DNA of 45,148 nucleotides from an uncultured Lachnospiraceae bacterium (GCA_947629545.1 CANREE010000011.1:1-45148); one strand, 5' to 3'; shown: positions 29,130 through 38,558, counted from the stretch's first letter. Notes: a model not told the origin generated them from the sequence alone. Made by a program: numbers and translations.

Positions 29130-29201
29130 TTATCTAAACTCTCATGCCCCGTCTCGCGGGACAACTCTGCAACATTAAAATGCTCTCTGCGCACCCAAAG
29201 C

Positions 29202-29486
29202 TTACTCGATCACAGCCAGAATGTCGTTCTGCTTCACAACCACATACTTCTCATCTTCTACTTCCACTTCCGTACCGGAATACTTGGAATAGATGACCTT
29301 GTCTCCTACCTTTACCTGCATGGTAACTTCCTTACCATCCACGATGCCGCCGGGACCCACGGCGATGACTTCTGCCTGCTGGGGCTTCTCCTTGGCCTGG
29401 CCGGGAAGAACGATACCAGACTTCGTGGTCTCCTCCGCTACCAGCTGCTTTAAGACAACTCTGTCAAATAATGGTGTCAGCTTCAT
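29202..29486 (-). CDS. groES: Co-chaperonin GroES
   Basis: 94 aa, usual length. Begins MKLTPLFDRVVLKQL; contains the mobile loop (EETTKSGIVLPGQAKEKPQQ) and EVEVEDEKYVVVKQNDILAVI at the end. Caps the GroEL ring. It is first in the operon. AAGGAGGAATC precedes the ATG. Confidence 0.98.
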   Translation of the reverse strand: MKLTPLFDRVVLKQLVAEETTKSGIVLPGQAKEKPQQAEVIAVGPGGIVDGKEVTMQVKVGDKVIYSKYSGTEVEVEDEKYVVVKQNDILAVIE

Positions 29487-29546
29487 ATGTTGATTCCTCC
29501 TTGATGAAAAATGAATTTCGATAGGCTTCTTTCATTTCCAGAATAT

Positions 29547-29575
29547 GTTATATCACGCCCTGTTAGCAGTGTCAA
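29547..29575 (-). promoter_or_regulatory. Promoter of groES-groEL
   Basis: On the minus strand TTGACA (29570-29575) and TATAAC (29547-29552) are 17 bp apart. The -35 lies inside the CIRCE element, so HrcA binding would block polymerase. Confidence 0.85.
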
Positions 29576-29589
29576 GAGGTGAGTGCTAA
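29563..29589 (-). promoter_or_regulatory. CIRCE element (HrcA operator)
   Basis: On the minus strand TTAGCACTC, a 9-bp spacer and CACTGCTAA form the heat-shock inverted repeat. The first arm is perfect; the second departs from GAGTGCTAA at two positions. The spacer holds the start of the -35. HrcA itself is not in the window. Confidence 0.9.
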
Positions 29590-29643
29590 TTTTTTGTGAA
29601 ATTTTTGTGTGCAAATTTCTTGCGGCGTTTTCAGCGTAAACTT

Positions 29644-31320
29644 TCACCTGAGTGTACGTATCTTTCTCCGAAGCGGCAGGATATCGCGCGGCGGTACGCT
29701 GAGTTCACCAACACCAATGGAAAGAAAGTATTCCGTCATCGTCTGATCAGCCGCCAGTCCGCCGCAGATACCTACCGGGATTCCCGCGCTTTGAGCATTC
29801 TTTGCTGTCAACTCCAGAAGCCGCAGGATCGACGGATGATACGGGTCGCAGACGGGCGGATGCCCGGAATCCGGCGCATTTCCTGCGATCCCGATACTGC
29901 TCTGCCGGTCACAGGCCAATGTATACTGGGTCAGGTCGTTGGTACCGATGCTGAAAAAATCCGCTCGCTCCGCCAGGCGGTCGCTGATCAGCGCCGCCGC
30001 CGGCGTTTCGATCATAACGCCAACAGGAGTCTTCGGATCAAACGGTATTCCTGCCATCCGCAGCTCCGTCTGCACCTGCCCCCATAACCGCTTCGCCTCT
30101 GTAACCTCCCACACAGAAGTCACCATAGGAAACATAATACTAAGGTTACCGCACGCTGAAGCACGGGCCAGCGCCCGAAGTTGAATCTTAAACAATTCCG
30201 GCCGGCTGAGGCTGAAGCGGATCCCCCGGTTTCCCATGGCCGGATTTGTCTCCGCGTCAAACCCCAGATAATCTGCCTGCTTATCTGATCCCACATCAAG
30301 CGTGCGGATAGTGACCGGGCGATCCCCCATGACAGAGAGCACCCGCCGGTACGCCTCCAACTGCTCTTCCTCCGACGGAGCGCTCTTTCTTCCGAGAAAC
30401 AGGCACTCACTGCGAAACAGCCCGATCCCGTCGGCACCGCTGTCCAGTACGGCGGAAACATCCGCAGGGAAACTGATGTTGCAGCAAAGCCGGATGAACC
30501 TGCCGTCTTTCGTCACTGTCTTCTTTCCTTTTAATTCCTCCAGATTCTCCGTATCCTGCCGCTGTTTATCCGCTTTCTTCAGGAAACGGATACGCGTCTC
30601 CTCATCCGGCGCGATCACGATCTCGCCGGTATCTCCGTCCATAAGGATCTCCTGTCCCCCGTATTCCGGTTTCATCTGCCTTCCTGTCCCGATAACAGCC
30701 GGAATCCCCATGGTACGCGCCAATATCGCTGTATGCCCTGCCGCCGAACCTCCCGCAGTGATAAATCCCAATATCTTAGTCCGATCAAGACGCAACGTCT
30801 CGCTGGGCGCCAGATCATCCGCCGCCAAAATAACAGGAACATCCGAAAGCGATGGTTCTTCCAAAGGCGCCTCAGGCTGCCCCAGAAAGGCCACGATCCT
30901 ATGCGCCATATCTTCTACATCTGCGGCCCGTGCCCTCATATAACTGTCATCCGACACTGCAATTCTGGCTGCCGCCTCCCCGGCCGCATCCATCACCGCT
31001 GCCTCGGCATTGATATGTTCCCGTCGTATACGCCTTCCAACATCTTCCTCATATTCCGGATCCATCGCCATAATCCCATGCGCTTCAAGGATCTGCGCCG
31101 CTTCTTCGGAACCGTCCCGCAGCTGCCCGCGCGTAAGCTCTGCCAGCTCCTGAATCTGTTGGACGGCTTTCCCGCGCGCGACGGTAAACCGCCGCCACTC
31201 ATCCTCGCTGTCCGCGGTCCTATAACGTGGTATTTCGTCCGACTGCCGGTGAAAGAAGCTAAGCCGCCCGGCGGCAATACCTCCTGACACACCGATCCCC
31301 TGAAGCAATACCATGATCAA
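29644..31320 (-). CDS. ptsI: PTS enzyme I (phosphoenolpyruvate-protein phosphotransferase)
   Basis: 558 aa. First of the general sugar-PTS phosphate carriers: takes phosphate from PEP and passes it to HPr. The N-terminal domain starts QGIGVSGGIAAG. The phospho-His is H196 in GSAAGHTAILARTMGIP. The C-terminal PEP-binding barrel has GIGLFRSECLFLGR, NRGIRFSL and SIGTNDLTQYTLACDR, and ends with the active Cys region (GICGGLA). The frame opens at TTG 31320; an ATG two codons in (31314) is the more likely start. No ptsH is adjacent. It ends just beyond the groES promoter. Confidence 0.93.
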   Translation of the reverse strand: MIMVLLQGIGVSGGIAAGRLSFFHRQSDEIPRYRTADSEDEWRRFTVARGKAVQQIQELAELTRGQLRDGSEEAAQILEAHGIMAMDPEYEEDVGRRIRREHINAEAAVMDAAGEAAARIAVSDDSYMRARAADVEDMAHRIVAFLGQPEAPLEEPSLSDVPVILAADDLAPSETLRLDRTKILGFITAGGSAAGHTAILARTMGIPAVIGTGRQMKPEYGGQEILMDGDTGEIVIAPDEETRIRFLKKADKQRQDTENLEELKGKKTVTKDGRFIRLCCNISFPADVSAVLDSGADGIGLFRSECLFLGRKSAPSEEEQLEAYRRVLSVMGDRPVTIRTLDVGSDKQADYLGFDAETNPAMGNRGIRFSLSRPELFKIQLRALARASACGNLSIMFPMVTSVWEVTEAKRLWGQVQTELRMAGIPFDPKTPVGVMIETPAAALISDRLAERADFFSIGTNDLTQYTLACDRQSSIGIAGNAPDSGHPPVCDPYHPSILRLLELTAKNAQSAGIPVGICGGLAADQTMTEYFLSIGVGELSVPPRDILPLRRKIRTLR

Positions 31321-31482
31321 TCCCCCCTGCCGCTGTTTTTCTTATTTTGTCACAGGTTTCCGGGAAATGCAACCGCATGGAAACACATTTAATAAAATTT
31401 TTCTTAATATATCCCTTCCATTTTTGGCATAATGGTATTACAATAATGGAAAACGTATGGAATACGGAAAGGGGTAACTGTT

Positions 31483-32067
31483 ATGGCAAAGAAAAATTTC
31501 GGTAAACTTATCGCGCTGGCGGCAGTGGCCGGTGCAGCCGCAGCTGCAGTTTCTTATTATCTGAAGTACAGATCCTTCAGCAAGGAGCTGGATGAAGATT
31601 TCCATGATTTTGAAGGCGGGGAAGAAGATCAGTTCGAAGAGGAAACACCCAAAAGAAATTATGTAACCCTGTCCCCGAAGATGGAAGAAGCGAAAGTGGC
31701 GCTGAAAGAGGCGACCGGTCAGGCCGTAGAGAAAGCAAAAAATGCCGTAGGCGCTGTGAAGGAGACGGTGAAGAGCGTAACGGAGAAGACGAAAAACGCC
31801 GGGAAAGAAGCCGTCGATTCCGTACAGGAGAGCGCAACGGATGCTATAGACTCAGCGTCAGACGCAGTGAAAGATTTTGCCGAAGACGCAGCAGACACGA
31901 CAAAGGCTCTCGCCGAGGATGCGGCAGAGCAAGCCGCAGAAACAGCGGAGGATGCAGCGAAAGTATTGGAAGATACCACAGACGCTTCAGACGAAATAGA
32001 CCTGTTCGCAGGCGATAAGCTGAAACCGGATACTGACAGCGCAACCATCGAGGACGAAACGAATTAA
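31483..32067 (+). CDS. Hypothetical membrane-anchored helical-repeat protein
   Basis: 194 aa. A short N-terminal membrane segment (KLIALAAVAGAAAAAVSYYL) is followed by an acidic linker. A long Ala/Lys/Glu/Asp-rich stretch (about residues 70-165) then shows 11-residue amphipathic periodicity (AVEKAKNAVGAVKETVKSVT, DAIDSASDAVKDFAEDAAD). It resembles YtxH or LEA-like stress proteins. No enzyme motif is seen. It has its own terminator. GGAAAGGGGTAACTGTT precedes the ATG. Confidence 0.7.
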   Translation: MAKKNFGKLIALAAVAGAAAAAVSYYLKYRSFSKELDEDFHDFEGGEEDQFEEETPKRNYVTLSPKMEEAKVALKEATGQAVEKAKNAVGAVKETVKSVTEKTKNAGKEAVDSVQESATDAIDSASDAVKDFAEDAADTTKALAEDAAEQAAETAEDAAKVLEDTTDASDEIDLFAGDKLKPDTDSATIEDETN

Positions 32068-32081
32068 GTTTGAACTATCTG

Positions 32082-32130
32082 AAAGCCCCTGTCGCCGAAT
32101 GACGGTTGACAGGGGCTTTGGGCAGTTTTT
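32082..32130 (+). terminator. Strong terminator, probably bidirectional
   Basis: AAAGCCCCTGTC (32082-32093) pairs perfectly with GACAGGGGCTTT (32108-32119); TTTTT follows at 32126. It serves the + strand gene and lies at the stop of the convergent minus-strand gene. Confidence 0.85.
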
Positions 32131-33071
32131 CACTCCCACACCAAAAGGTTCTGAAAGTAAGGCTCCGAAATACTGTCGGCCGGAACTGTATAGGCATGGG
32201 CTGCGTCCTCCTCAGACGAAAGCTGATAGGCATCCTGAGAACTGTCATACTGCCATGCGTCATCAATAACAAGAGCACCATCCGCAACCTGCATGATCCA
32301 GCGGGATTCTTCTCCCTGCGCATTGACAGTAGTCAAAGACACCTCCCCATTCATCCGGTCATCCTGAAATACTCCACGACGGATCAACACGCGGTTCTCC
32401 TCCTGAGTCCCTTCATAGCAGCAATAACCTTCTTCGCCCTCGCCGTTCATCCGTCCTTCCTTCCATTCCCCAAAAGCATAATCATAGCGGGGACTGTCCA
32501 TCCTGACAGCCTGAAACGCAATGCACTGTCCTTCCGGAAAGCCCGCGGAAAATTCTCCCAGAAAAAGAAGCGAACCCCGCGCCAGAACAAGTCCTTCACC
32601 TTCCAGCTCCCTCGCCAGTTTTCCATCGTGATAAAGATACCGTTTCTCTTCAAATGTCTCATAATACAGCTCAGACAACTCCTCAGACTGAGAAATCATC
32701 AACCGGGCCGCTTTCTCATATTCTCCGGCCTTTATGTATTCCATCAGAAGATCCAGAAGATCCTTCTGATCTCGCGTAAGTTCCGGCGGAAGCGCCTCTT
32801 CTGCCAGACTTTCCGTCATCTCCTGACGCACTTTTTCCGCCGCGGACTCAGCGGCAGATTCAGCCATGGCATGAGCACTGGATTCCCGGAGGCTCTCATT
32901 CAAGTCATCCTGAAGACTGCGGCAGGCCTCCTGACTGACAAACTGCTCCCTATAGTAATCTTCTGCCAGACCGATCCCTGCCGCCAGCCCGGTCGTCAGG
33001 CACAGGATTCCGACCAATACAGGCGGCAGAATTTTCCGGTTCAAATACTTCCTCAATTTGCTTCCCCCCAC
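32130..33071 (-). CDS. Hypothetical membrane-anchored protein with MORN-like repeats
   Basis: 313 aa. One N-terminal membrane segment (about 15-35) leads to a coiled, Ala/Glu/Ser-rich region (about 50-95, with SAAESAAEK). A helical segment DLLMEYIKAGEYEKAARLMI follows. From about residue 145 come degenerate MORN-type repeats, with YHDGKLARELEGEGLVL, FLGEFSAGFPEG and AFGEWKEGRMNGEGE as the clearest. MORN repeats usually bind lipid or protein; the role here is unknown. It lies directly downstream of glnS and may be read through from it. Confidence 0.7.
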   Translation of the reverse strand: MGGSKLRKYLNRKILPPVLVGILCLTTGLAAGIGLAEDYYREQFVSQEACRSLQDDLNESLRESSAHAMAESAAESAAEKVRQEMTESLAEEALPPELTRDQKDLLDLLMEYIKAGEYEKAARLMISQSEELSELYYETFEEKRYLYHDGKLARELEGEGLVLARGSLLFLGEFSAGFPEGQCIAFQAVRMDSPRYDYAFGEWKEGRMNGEGEEGYCCYEGTQEENRVLIRRGVFQDDRMNGEVSLTTVNAQGEESRWIMQVADGALVIDDAWQYDSSQDAYQLSSEEDAAHAYTVPADSISEPYFQNLLVWE

Positions 33072-33146
33072 ATCTTTTCAAACTTCCATACAACGAAAAG
33101 GCTGAAGACGCCATCCATAACGTTTCAGCCTTTGTAATATCCATTT

Positions 33147-34853
33147 CTATTTCTCCAGTTTAAAGGAACTCTTAAGCGACACGATCCGGTTAAACACCGG
33201 CGCATCCGGCCTGCTGTCCTTACTGTCCACGCAGAAATAGCCGTTTCGCATAAACTGGAAGCTGTCGTAAGCCTTCGCGCCCTTAAGCGCCGGCTCCACA
33301 TAGCAGTTCTTCAGCACCGTCAGGGAATTGGGATTCAGGTTCAGGGTGCCGTCCTCATTCAGCTTCCCCTTCTCCTCATCCACGATATTCTCATAGAGTC
33401 TACATTCCACCTTCTCCGCCGTCTCCGCACAAACCCAGTGGATCGTGCCTTTCACCTTCCGCCCGGTAAAGCCCGAACCGCTCTTCGTCTCCGGGTCGTA
33501 AGTCGCATGGACCACGGTGACATTGCCGTCCGCGTCCTCCTCACAGCCGGTGCAGGTGACAAAATACGCACCGAAGAGACGCACTTCATTGCCCGGGAAG
33601 AGACGGAAATATTTCTTCGGCGGCTCCTCCATGAAATCCTCCCGCTCGATATAAAGCTCGCGGGAGAACGGAACCTGACGGGAACCAAGTTCTTCATTCT
33701 CCGTGTTGTTCGGAACCGTCAGCATCTCGGTCTTGCCCTCCGGATAATTGTCAATGACCAGCTTCACCGGATCCAGAACCGCCATCATGCGGGGTTTCTT
33801 CAGCTTCAGATCTTCCCGGATGCAGTACTCCAAAAGCGCGTAATCCACGGAGCTGTTGGCCTTGGCCACACCCACCAGATCCACAAACTTCTGGATGGAC
33901 TCCGGCGTGTAGCCGCGGCGTCTTAAAGCCGCGATGGACACCAGCCGCGGATCGTCCCAGCCGTCCACGATGCCGTCCTCCACCAGCTTCTTGATATAGC
34001 GCTTGCCGGTGACCACATTGGTCAGGTACAGCTTGGCAAATTCGATCTGTCTGGGCGGGTTCTCAAACTCGCACTCCCGCACCACCCAGTCGTAGAGCGG
34101 CCTGTGATCCTCGAACTCCAGCGTACAGATGGAATGGGTGATATGCTCCACCGCATCCTCGATCGGATGGGCGAAATCATACATCGGATAGATGCACCAT
34201 TTGTCTCCGGTATTGTGATGGTTCATATGGGCCACCCGGTAAATGACCGGGTCACGCATGTTGATATTGGGGCTCGCCATGTCGATCTTGGCACGAAGCA
34301 CCTTCTCGCCGTCGGCGTACCTGCCCTCCTTCATCTCTTCAAAAAGCTTCAGATTCTCCTCCACGCTGCGGTTGCGATAAGGACTCTCCTTGCCCGGCGT
34401 CGTAAAATCGCCCCTGTACGCTTTGATCTCATCGGCGCTCAAGTCGCAGACGAACGCCTTGCCCTTCTTAATCAGCAGCACCGCGCACTCATACATGGTC
34501 TCGAAATAATCCGAAGCGAAGAACAGCCTGTCCTCGAAGTCGGCACCCAGCCACTTTACATCCTCGATGATGGACTCAACGAACTCGGTCTTCTCCTTCG
34601 TGGGATTGGTATCGTCGAATCGGAAATTGAATTTGCCCCCGTATTTCTTCGCCAGGCCGTAATTCAGAAGGATCGACTTGGCATGTCCGATATGCAGGTA
34701 GCCGTTGGGCTCCGGCGGGAAACGTGTCTGCACATGGTCGTAGACGCCCTCCGCCAAGTCCTTCTCAATCTCCTGCTCGATAAAATTCTTGGAACTTTCA
34801 GCCGCTTCCGCCGTCCCGGCAGTCCCCGCAGCCATCTCAACCGGTTTTTCCAT
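33147..34853 (-). CDS. glnS: Glutaminyl-tRNA synthetase
   Basis: 568 aa from the ATG at 34853, where CTGGAGGAGATT gives the best ribosome site; an in-frame ATG 24 nt upstream is weaker. Class I signature HIGH appears in [12 protein letters not shown], after RFPPEP. The KMSKS-like region reads [15 protein letters not shown], a degenerate form of the usual MSKRK. The C-terminal anticodon-binding beta barrels ([27 protein letters not shown]) are complete. It charges tRNA-Gln directly. The 16 residues after the start, rich in Ala, Gly and Thr, are not conserved. Confidence 0.95.
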   Translation of the reverse strand: MEKPVEMAAGTAGTAEAAESSKNFIEQEIEKDLAEGVYDHVQTRFPPEPNGYLHIGHAKSILLNYGLAKKYGGKFNFRFDDTNPTKEKTEFVESIIEDVKWLGADFEDRLFFASDYFETMYECAVLLIKKGKAFVCDLSADEIKAYRGDFTTPGKESPYRNRSVEENLKLFEEMKEGRYADGEKVLRAKIDMASPNINMRDPVIYRVAHMNHHNTGDKWCIYPMYDFAHPIEDAVEHITHSICTLEFEDHRPLYDWVVRECEFENPPRQIEFAKLYLTNVVTGKRYIKKLVEDGIVDGWDDPRLVSIAALRRRGYTPESIQKFVDLVGVAKANSSVDYALLEYCIREDLKLKKPRMMAVLDPVKLVIDNYPEGKTEMLTVPNNTENEELGSRQVPFSRELYIEREDFMEEPPKKYFRLFPGNEVRLFGAYFVTCTGCEEDADGNVTVVHATYDPETKSGSGFTGRKVKGTIHWVCAETAEKVECRLYENIVDEEKGKLNEDGTLNLNPNSLTVLKNCYVEPALKGAKAYDSFQFMRNGYFCVDSKDSRPDAPVFNRIVSLKSSFKLEK

Positions 34854-34900
34854 AATCTCCTCCAGCAAATTTATCATGTCACTCTTTCCAATATTAGGCT

Positions 34901-34929
34901 ATCATAACACATTTCTGCAAAGTTGGAAA
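34901..34929 (-). promoter_or_regulatory. Promoter of glnS
   Basis: On the minus strand TTTCCA (34924-34929) and TATGAT (34901-34906) are 17 bp apart. Confidence 0.5.
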
Positions 34930-35120
34930 GAGGTATCCGTCACAAAATTTCAGAATAAGCCGAGGCGGCATTATACAATTATCACTATGTCAGCAGGAAC
35001 GCTTGCTGTTTCAGAAAAGATATGATATTCTTCACCATAGATTCCGAAACGCAGCTTATAAGAAAATGGCCGCGATTTGGGAAATCTATACGCGTTGCAC
35101 TGACAGCAGGAGGAACTGTA

Positions 35121-35783
35121 ATGAATGTGCTTCTTTACCGCCATGGGGCCACGGCAGGAAACGAGCTCCGCCGATACATCGGAAAAACGGATGAGTCATT
35201 AAGTCCCGCCGGGATCCGACAGGCGAAAGCCGCCGGATCCGATCCCGATCAGCCTCTGGTTTATGTGACACCGCTTCTGCGCACCCGCCAGACAGCTGCT
35301 ATTTTGTTTCCCAACGCCAGACAAGTTGTTTCAGCAGGACTTCAGGAGATGGATTTTGGTCTTTTCGAAGGCAGAAGCGCCGCTGAGATGGAAGCAGACA
35401 ACGCTTACCGAAACTGGGTAGACGGCGGCTGCCTCGCCCCATGCCCAAACGGTGAATCCAGAGAAGCGTTCTCGGCGCGTGTACGGGAAGCTTTTAAAAA
35501 CATCATTCTCTCCCATATCGCTTTATACGACTTTCCTGCCATTTTCGTTGTACACGGCGGTACGATCATGGCTGTGCTGGAAGCATATGCCCGACCTGCC
35601 ATGTCCTTTTATGAAGGTCACGCAGAAAATGGAAAAGGCTTTCTCTGCCGTCTCTCCCTACCGGGAAAGGACGGACTCCCGTTCCAACTGACTGACATCA
35701 AGAAGACAGACACGTTCTGCGCCCCTCCCAACACTCCCGGAAACTTTTTTGAATCATCGGTTGACAAAAGAGAAATCTCGTGA
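35121..35783 (+). CDS. Histidine phosphatase family protein
   Basis: 220 aa from the ATG at 35121, behind CAGGAGGAACTG. The RHG motif (LLYRHGATAGN) gives the phosphorylated His. Later come TPLLRTRQTAAIL, the acid EMDFGLFEGRSAAEME, and a second catalytic His in FVVHGGTIMAVLE. This is the CobC/PhoE branch. Substrate is uncertain; alpha-ribazole phosphatase or a general sugar phosphatase are options, and no cobalamin genes are near. The 3' end overlaps the tRNA-Thr promoter. Confidence 0.85.
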   Translation: MNVLLYRHGATAGNELRRYIGKTDESLSPAGIRQAKAAGSDPDQPLVYVTPLLRTRQTAAILFPNARQVVSAGLQEMDFGLFEGRSAAEMEADNAYRNWVDGGCLAPCPNGESREAFSARVREAFKNIILSHIALYDFPAIFVVHGGTIMAVLEAYARPAMSFYEGHAENGKGFLCRLSLPGKDGLPFQLTDIKKTDTFCAPPNTPGNFFESSVDKREIS

Positions 35784-35789
35784 TAATAT
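35761..35789 (+). promoter_or_regulatory. Promoter of tRNA-Thr
   Basis: TTGACA (35761-35766) and TAATAT (35784-35789) are 17 bp apart, about 30 bp upstream of the tRNA. Confidence 0.8.
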
Positions 35790-35819
35790 AACATACGGCT
35801 CGTTGAGGAGCCGCGAAAG

Positions 35820-35892
35820 GCTGGCGTGGCACAGGCGGTAGCGCACCTCATTGGTAGTGAGGAGGTCACGGGTCCGAGTCCCGTCGCCAGCT
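35820..35892 (+). tRNA. tRNA-Thr (GGT anticodon)
   Basis: 73 nt with acceptor GCTGGCG/CGCCAGC and discriminator T. The anticodon stem is CCTCA/TGAGG with loop TTGGTAG, giving anticodon GGT. The T-arm ACGGGTCCGAGTCCCGT is regular. The last 20 bases are the left attachment core of an integrated element, and the tRNA remains intact. Confidence 0.95.
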
Positions 35893-35893
35893 C
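35873..35893 (+). other. attL core of the integrated element
   Basis: A 21-bp sequence starting TCCGAGTCCCGTCGCC, covering the tRNA-Thr T-arm and acceptor 3' side, recurs exactly at 41392-41412 in the same orientation. The two copies bound a 5,519-bp insertion. Confidence 0.93.
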
Positions 35894-35905
35894 TTATTGA
35901 AAAGT

Positions 35906-35944
35906 GTGGGAAACCAGTAAATTCAATGGTTTCCCACTTTTTTT
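35906..35944. terminator. Element-borne terminator behind tRNA-Thr
   Basis: GTGGGAAACC (35906-35915) pairs perfectly with GGTTTCCCAC (35928-35937), then seven T. It ends tRNA-Thr transcripts and, with a four-T run on the other strand, could also stop int. Confidence 0.88.
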
Positions 35945-35958
35945 GAGCGTATCAGAAT

Positions 35959-35976
35959 GGTTTAACCAGGTTTAAC
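35959..35976. promoter_or_regulatory. Integrase arm-type site pair, left end
   Basis: GGTTTAAC occurs at 35959-35966 and 35969-35976, in the same orientation as a second pair near attR. The right copy overlaps the end of int. The role is inferred from position. Confidence 0.5.
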
Positions 35977-37168
35977 CTATCTTAACACTATTCAAAGCCG
36001 CTAAAGCTTCTGCGTCCTCATACTTGTTCTTGTAATAGTAAGTTTCTGTTGTATCGAAAGAAGCATGTCTCATTTGCGCTTTCACGATAGCTTTACTCAC
36101 GCCAGCGTCGATCAGATCAGTCGCATAAGTCTTGCGTAAACTGTGCAAACCTCGTGGGTCGATACTTAAATCAACACACACTTTTCTTCTCAACGTGTGA
36201 TCAAAATGATAAGTCTTTAGACCACCGAAAATAAAATCGTTCGGTTTCTGTGCTGGAGAATGCGCCAGAAGTAGTTTATAGATGTAAACAGCTTCATCAG
36301 ACAAAAAGATTGGAGCCAGACTTGTAGATGTCTTGGCGCGATTGTCTGAATCTTTACTGAAATAATAAACTGTACAACCATTCGCATCTTTCTGCTTATA
36401 CTCTATGCGCTGTACTTGCAAACGCTGACTTGCTATATCAACATCTTTTAACTGCAACGCTGTAAGTTCTCCTATTCGTAACCCAGTATTCATAGCGAAT
36501 AAAAGCCCAAGACAGACTAGATCATCAGACAATAAACAATACCGCTTAAACGCTTCTTGTTCTTTATTCGTCCATACGCTCTTTGTAGTTCTGCGATTAG
36601 ATGTTATGAACTGCTTGGGCTGTAAATTCATACGCTTAACCAGATCTTTTATATTAAGATCAGTTGCTTCTGAAAAATAATAAACAATATTCAAAAGCGA
36701 TACGAGATTATCGAAATTTTTCCGACTTATCCCATTAGCAATCTTTTCATTTAAGAACTTTTTGATTTCCGCAGATTTTATATTGTCCACATCAGTTTTG
36801 TCTAATACAGAATCTTTCACATATCTGTTATAATCGACAAAATATCGATCATACGTTGACTTCACAATAGATTTGTTTTGGAGCTTTTCATTTAATTGTT
36901 CAGTCATAACTGTACTAAACGACACACTTTTTGTACTATAAAAGTCGACTAACTTGTCAACTAACTTGTCATACGATTTAGCTGAAATAATCTTTTTTGG
37001 GATCACTGGCAAAAGAGTTTGATACAAACCTCTCTTTTCATCATGCCAAATCTTAGACTTATGTGTCTTCATGATATCTTTCTTCATGGCATCTTCTAAT
37101 GCGGCCAATACTGCTTTGTCATATATTAAATTGTCAATGTTCTGATACACTCTTAACTTAGTAAGCAT
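35972..37168 (-). CDS. int: Tyrosine recombinase (integrase)
   Basis: 398 aa. The C-terminal catalytic domain has all expected residues: R231 (NTGLRIGELTAL), H342-x-x-R345 (LHSLRKTYATDL), H368 (MRHASFDTTE) and a tyrosine in TETYYYK (377-379). The N-terminal part carries an arm-binding region and a SAM-like core-binding domain around 80-175. It lies directly beside attL with its C-terminus toward the tRNA, the usual arrangement for tRNA-integrating elements. It has no excisionase of the usual basic type beside it; the HTH or RHH proteins could fill that role. Confidence 0.93.
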   Translation of the reverse strand: MLTKLRVYQNIDNLIYDKAVLAALEDAMKKDIMKTHKSKIWHDEKRGLYQTLLPVIPKKIISAKSYDKLVDKLVDFYSTKSVSFSTVMTEQLNEKLQNKSIVKSTYDRYFVDYNRYVKDSVLDKTDVDNIKSAEIKKFLNEKIANGISRKNFDNLVSLLNIVYYFSEATDLNIKDLVKRMNLQPKQFITSNRRTTKSVWTNKEQEAFKRYCLLSDDLVCLGLLFAMNTGLRIGELTALQLKDVDIASQRLQVQRIEYKQKDANGCTVYYFSKDSDNRAKTSTSLAPIFLSDEAVYIYKLLLAHSPAQKPNDFIFGGLKTYHFDHTLRRKVCVDLSIDPRGLHSLRKTYATDLIDAGVSKAIVKAQMRHASFDTTETYYYKNKYEDAEALAALNSVKIG

Positions 37169-37311
37169 AATATTATAATCTCCTCAATCATTATTTTGGC
37201 TTAAAGCCCATTTTGTCCAACTCCTTCTATGATTGAGTGCTTTCTAAGTCGCTTATAGTATATCACATTCAGTGGGCGAACACAATAGCTGCTTGGGCTG
37301 ATCACTCACTC

Positions 37312-37341
37312 AACTCTGTGCCCTGCGGGGCACAGAGTTTT
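37312..37341 (+). terminator. Perfect 12-bp hairpin, terminator-like
   Basis: AACTCTGTGCCC (37312-37323) and GGGCACAGAGTT (37328-37339) pair around TGCG, followed by only four T. It stands between int and mobV with no gene ending into it, so a structural role near the transfer origin is possible. Confidence 0.5.
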
Positions 37342-37377
37342 CTGCATTAGGTATCCACCGAGAACTTAGTTAAAGTG

Positions 37378-37423
37378 GGAGTAAGCTATGTTTGCACAGA
37401 CAGTGTGCAACATATCTCACTCC
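37378..37423. other. Long imperfect hairpin upstream of mobV
   Basis: GGAGT (37378-37382) pairs with ACTCC (37419-37423), and TATGTTTGCACA with TGTGCAACATA inside, loop GACAG. Such a hairpin near a relaxase gene is a candidate transfer or replication origin structure. Confidence 0.45.
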
Positions 37424-37631
37424 TGTGACATGGAGCTAACCGCTGGTTTTTTGTTCAGAGAGAGCTGGTCAAGCAAAGAGCTTGCGACTAAAGCGGAGTG
37501 AAACGAAGCGGTACTTTCCTTACGGAAAGTATTAGGAGCAATACAATAGAGAAATGAGACGGTTATGCGTTTGTTTTTGCAAAAAAATGAACGAATAAAC
37601 GGCGAAACCTAACCGCTGATGAATTTATTTT
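37424..37631. other. Non-coding part of the int-mobV gap
   Basis: No frame with a start is seen. It contains two copies of CTAACCGCTG (about 37436 and 37610) and a TACTTTCC-ttac-GGAAAGTA hairpin near 37511-37530. Confidence 0.4.
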
Positions 37632-37661
37632 TTGACAATACTATAAAAGAATACTTATTTA
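37632..37661 (+). promoter_or_regulatory. Promoter of mobV
   Basis: TTGACA (37632-37637) and TATTTA (37656-37661) are 18 bp apart. AGTTAAAACCTCTCACATAC just beyond may include the nick region, but I cannot place a nick site with confidence. Confidence 0.45.
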
Positions 37662-37709
37662 GTTAAAACCTCTCACATACTATAAGAAATAACTTTTGGG
37701 AGGTATAAA

Positions 37710-38558
37710 ATGGCTAGTGTTAATTTTATGAAATTGAAAAGTGCTGGAGAGGTGAAAGCTATGTTGCGGCATAGCGATACAGAAGAACGACTAAAGCACG
37801 ATCATTCAAACAGAGATATCAATATCGAGCTTACTAAAAACAATGTAAACTATACGACCTCAAATTATGAGAAATCTTGTAAGAGATTTGATGAACGAAT
37901 CAAACTATTAGATTCCACAACAAATACTAACAAGCGCAAAGATCGTGTACTCGCATTTGCTTTAGAAGTTCCAGCACCAGAGAAGATGGACGCAAAAATG
38001 TCTAAGAAGTTTTTTAGTGATGTACTCCACATTATGAATGAACAGTATGGTATGCAGAATATGTTGGGAGCTTATGCTCATTATGATGAGATTCATGTGT
38101 ATTTCGATCATGGTGAGTTAAAAGAGAGCAGACCGCACTTACACTGTTTTTTCGTGGCAGAGCATAATGGCCAGTTGAATGGCAAGTGGTTCTCAAGCAG
38201 AAAAAATATGATCGAACTTAATAAAGCTATCGACCATATGTGCAGAGAAAAATATGATATGCGGTTTATGACTAATGAAGAACCAAGACATAGAACTGTC
38301 GAAGAACTGAAAGCACACTCTGAAATGGTTCTGAATGAGCGTGAAGATATTATAAGAGAGGTCAACGCTGTTATAGAAGAAAATCAACATCTGGTAAAGT
38401 CTTTAGAAGCTGTATCTAAATATGCAGAGAAAACAAATGACTTGATACTCATGCAGTTTGCAGACCGAGCGGTCAAAAGAGCCTATGAGATAGAACAGAA
38501 CAGACCAAAGCCTATGAGAGAGACTACAAGCATATCACATGATGATTACGAAAGATAA
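37710..38558 (+). CDS. MobV/Pre-family relaxase
   Basis: 282 aa. Motif I has His21 followed by N34 and N38 (LRHSDTEER..SNRDINIE), as in MobM of pMV158, where the equivalent His is the nucleophile. The metal-binding motif reads H124-Y-D126-E127, then PHLH (P142-H145). The C-terminus is a charged coiled coil for dimerisation or membrane contact. It would nick the transfer origin and pilot single-stranded DNA through a helper's machinery. It is shorter than pMV158 MobM (about 490 aa). TTGGGAGGTATAAA precedes the ATG. Confidence 0.85.
   Translation: MASVNFMKLKSAGEVKAMLRHSDTEERLKHDHSNRDINIELTKNNVNYTTSNYEKSCKRFDERIKLLDSTTNTNKRKDRVLAFALEVPAPEKMDAKMSKKFFSDVLHIMNEQYGMQNMLGAYAHYDEIHVYFDHGELKESRPHLHCFFVAEHNGQLNGKWFSSRKNMIELNKAIDHMCREKYDMRFMTNEEPRHRTVEELKAHSEMVLNEREDIIREVNAVIEENQHLVKSLEAVSKYAEKTNDLILMQFADRAVKRAYEIEQNRPKPMRETTSISHDDYER

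Noticed and set aside
31370-31385. Another GCATGGAAA repeat copy upstream of the helical-repeat gene
   Set aside because: The tail sequence is present, but no 10-7-10 hairpin precedes it.
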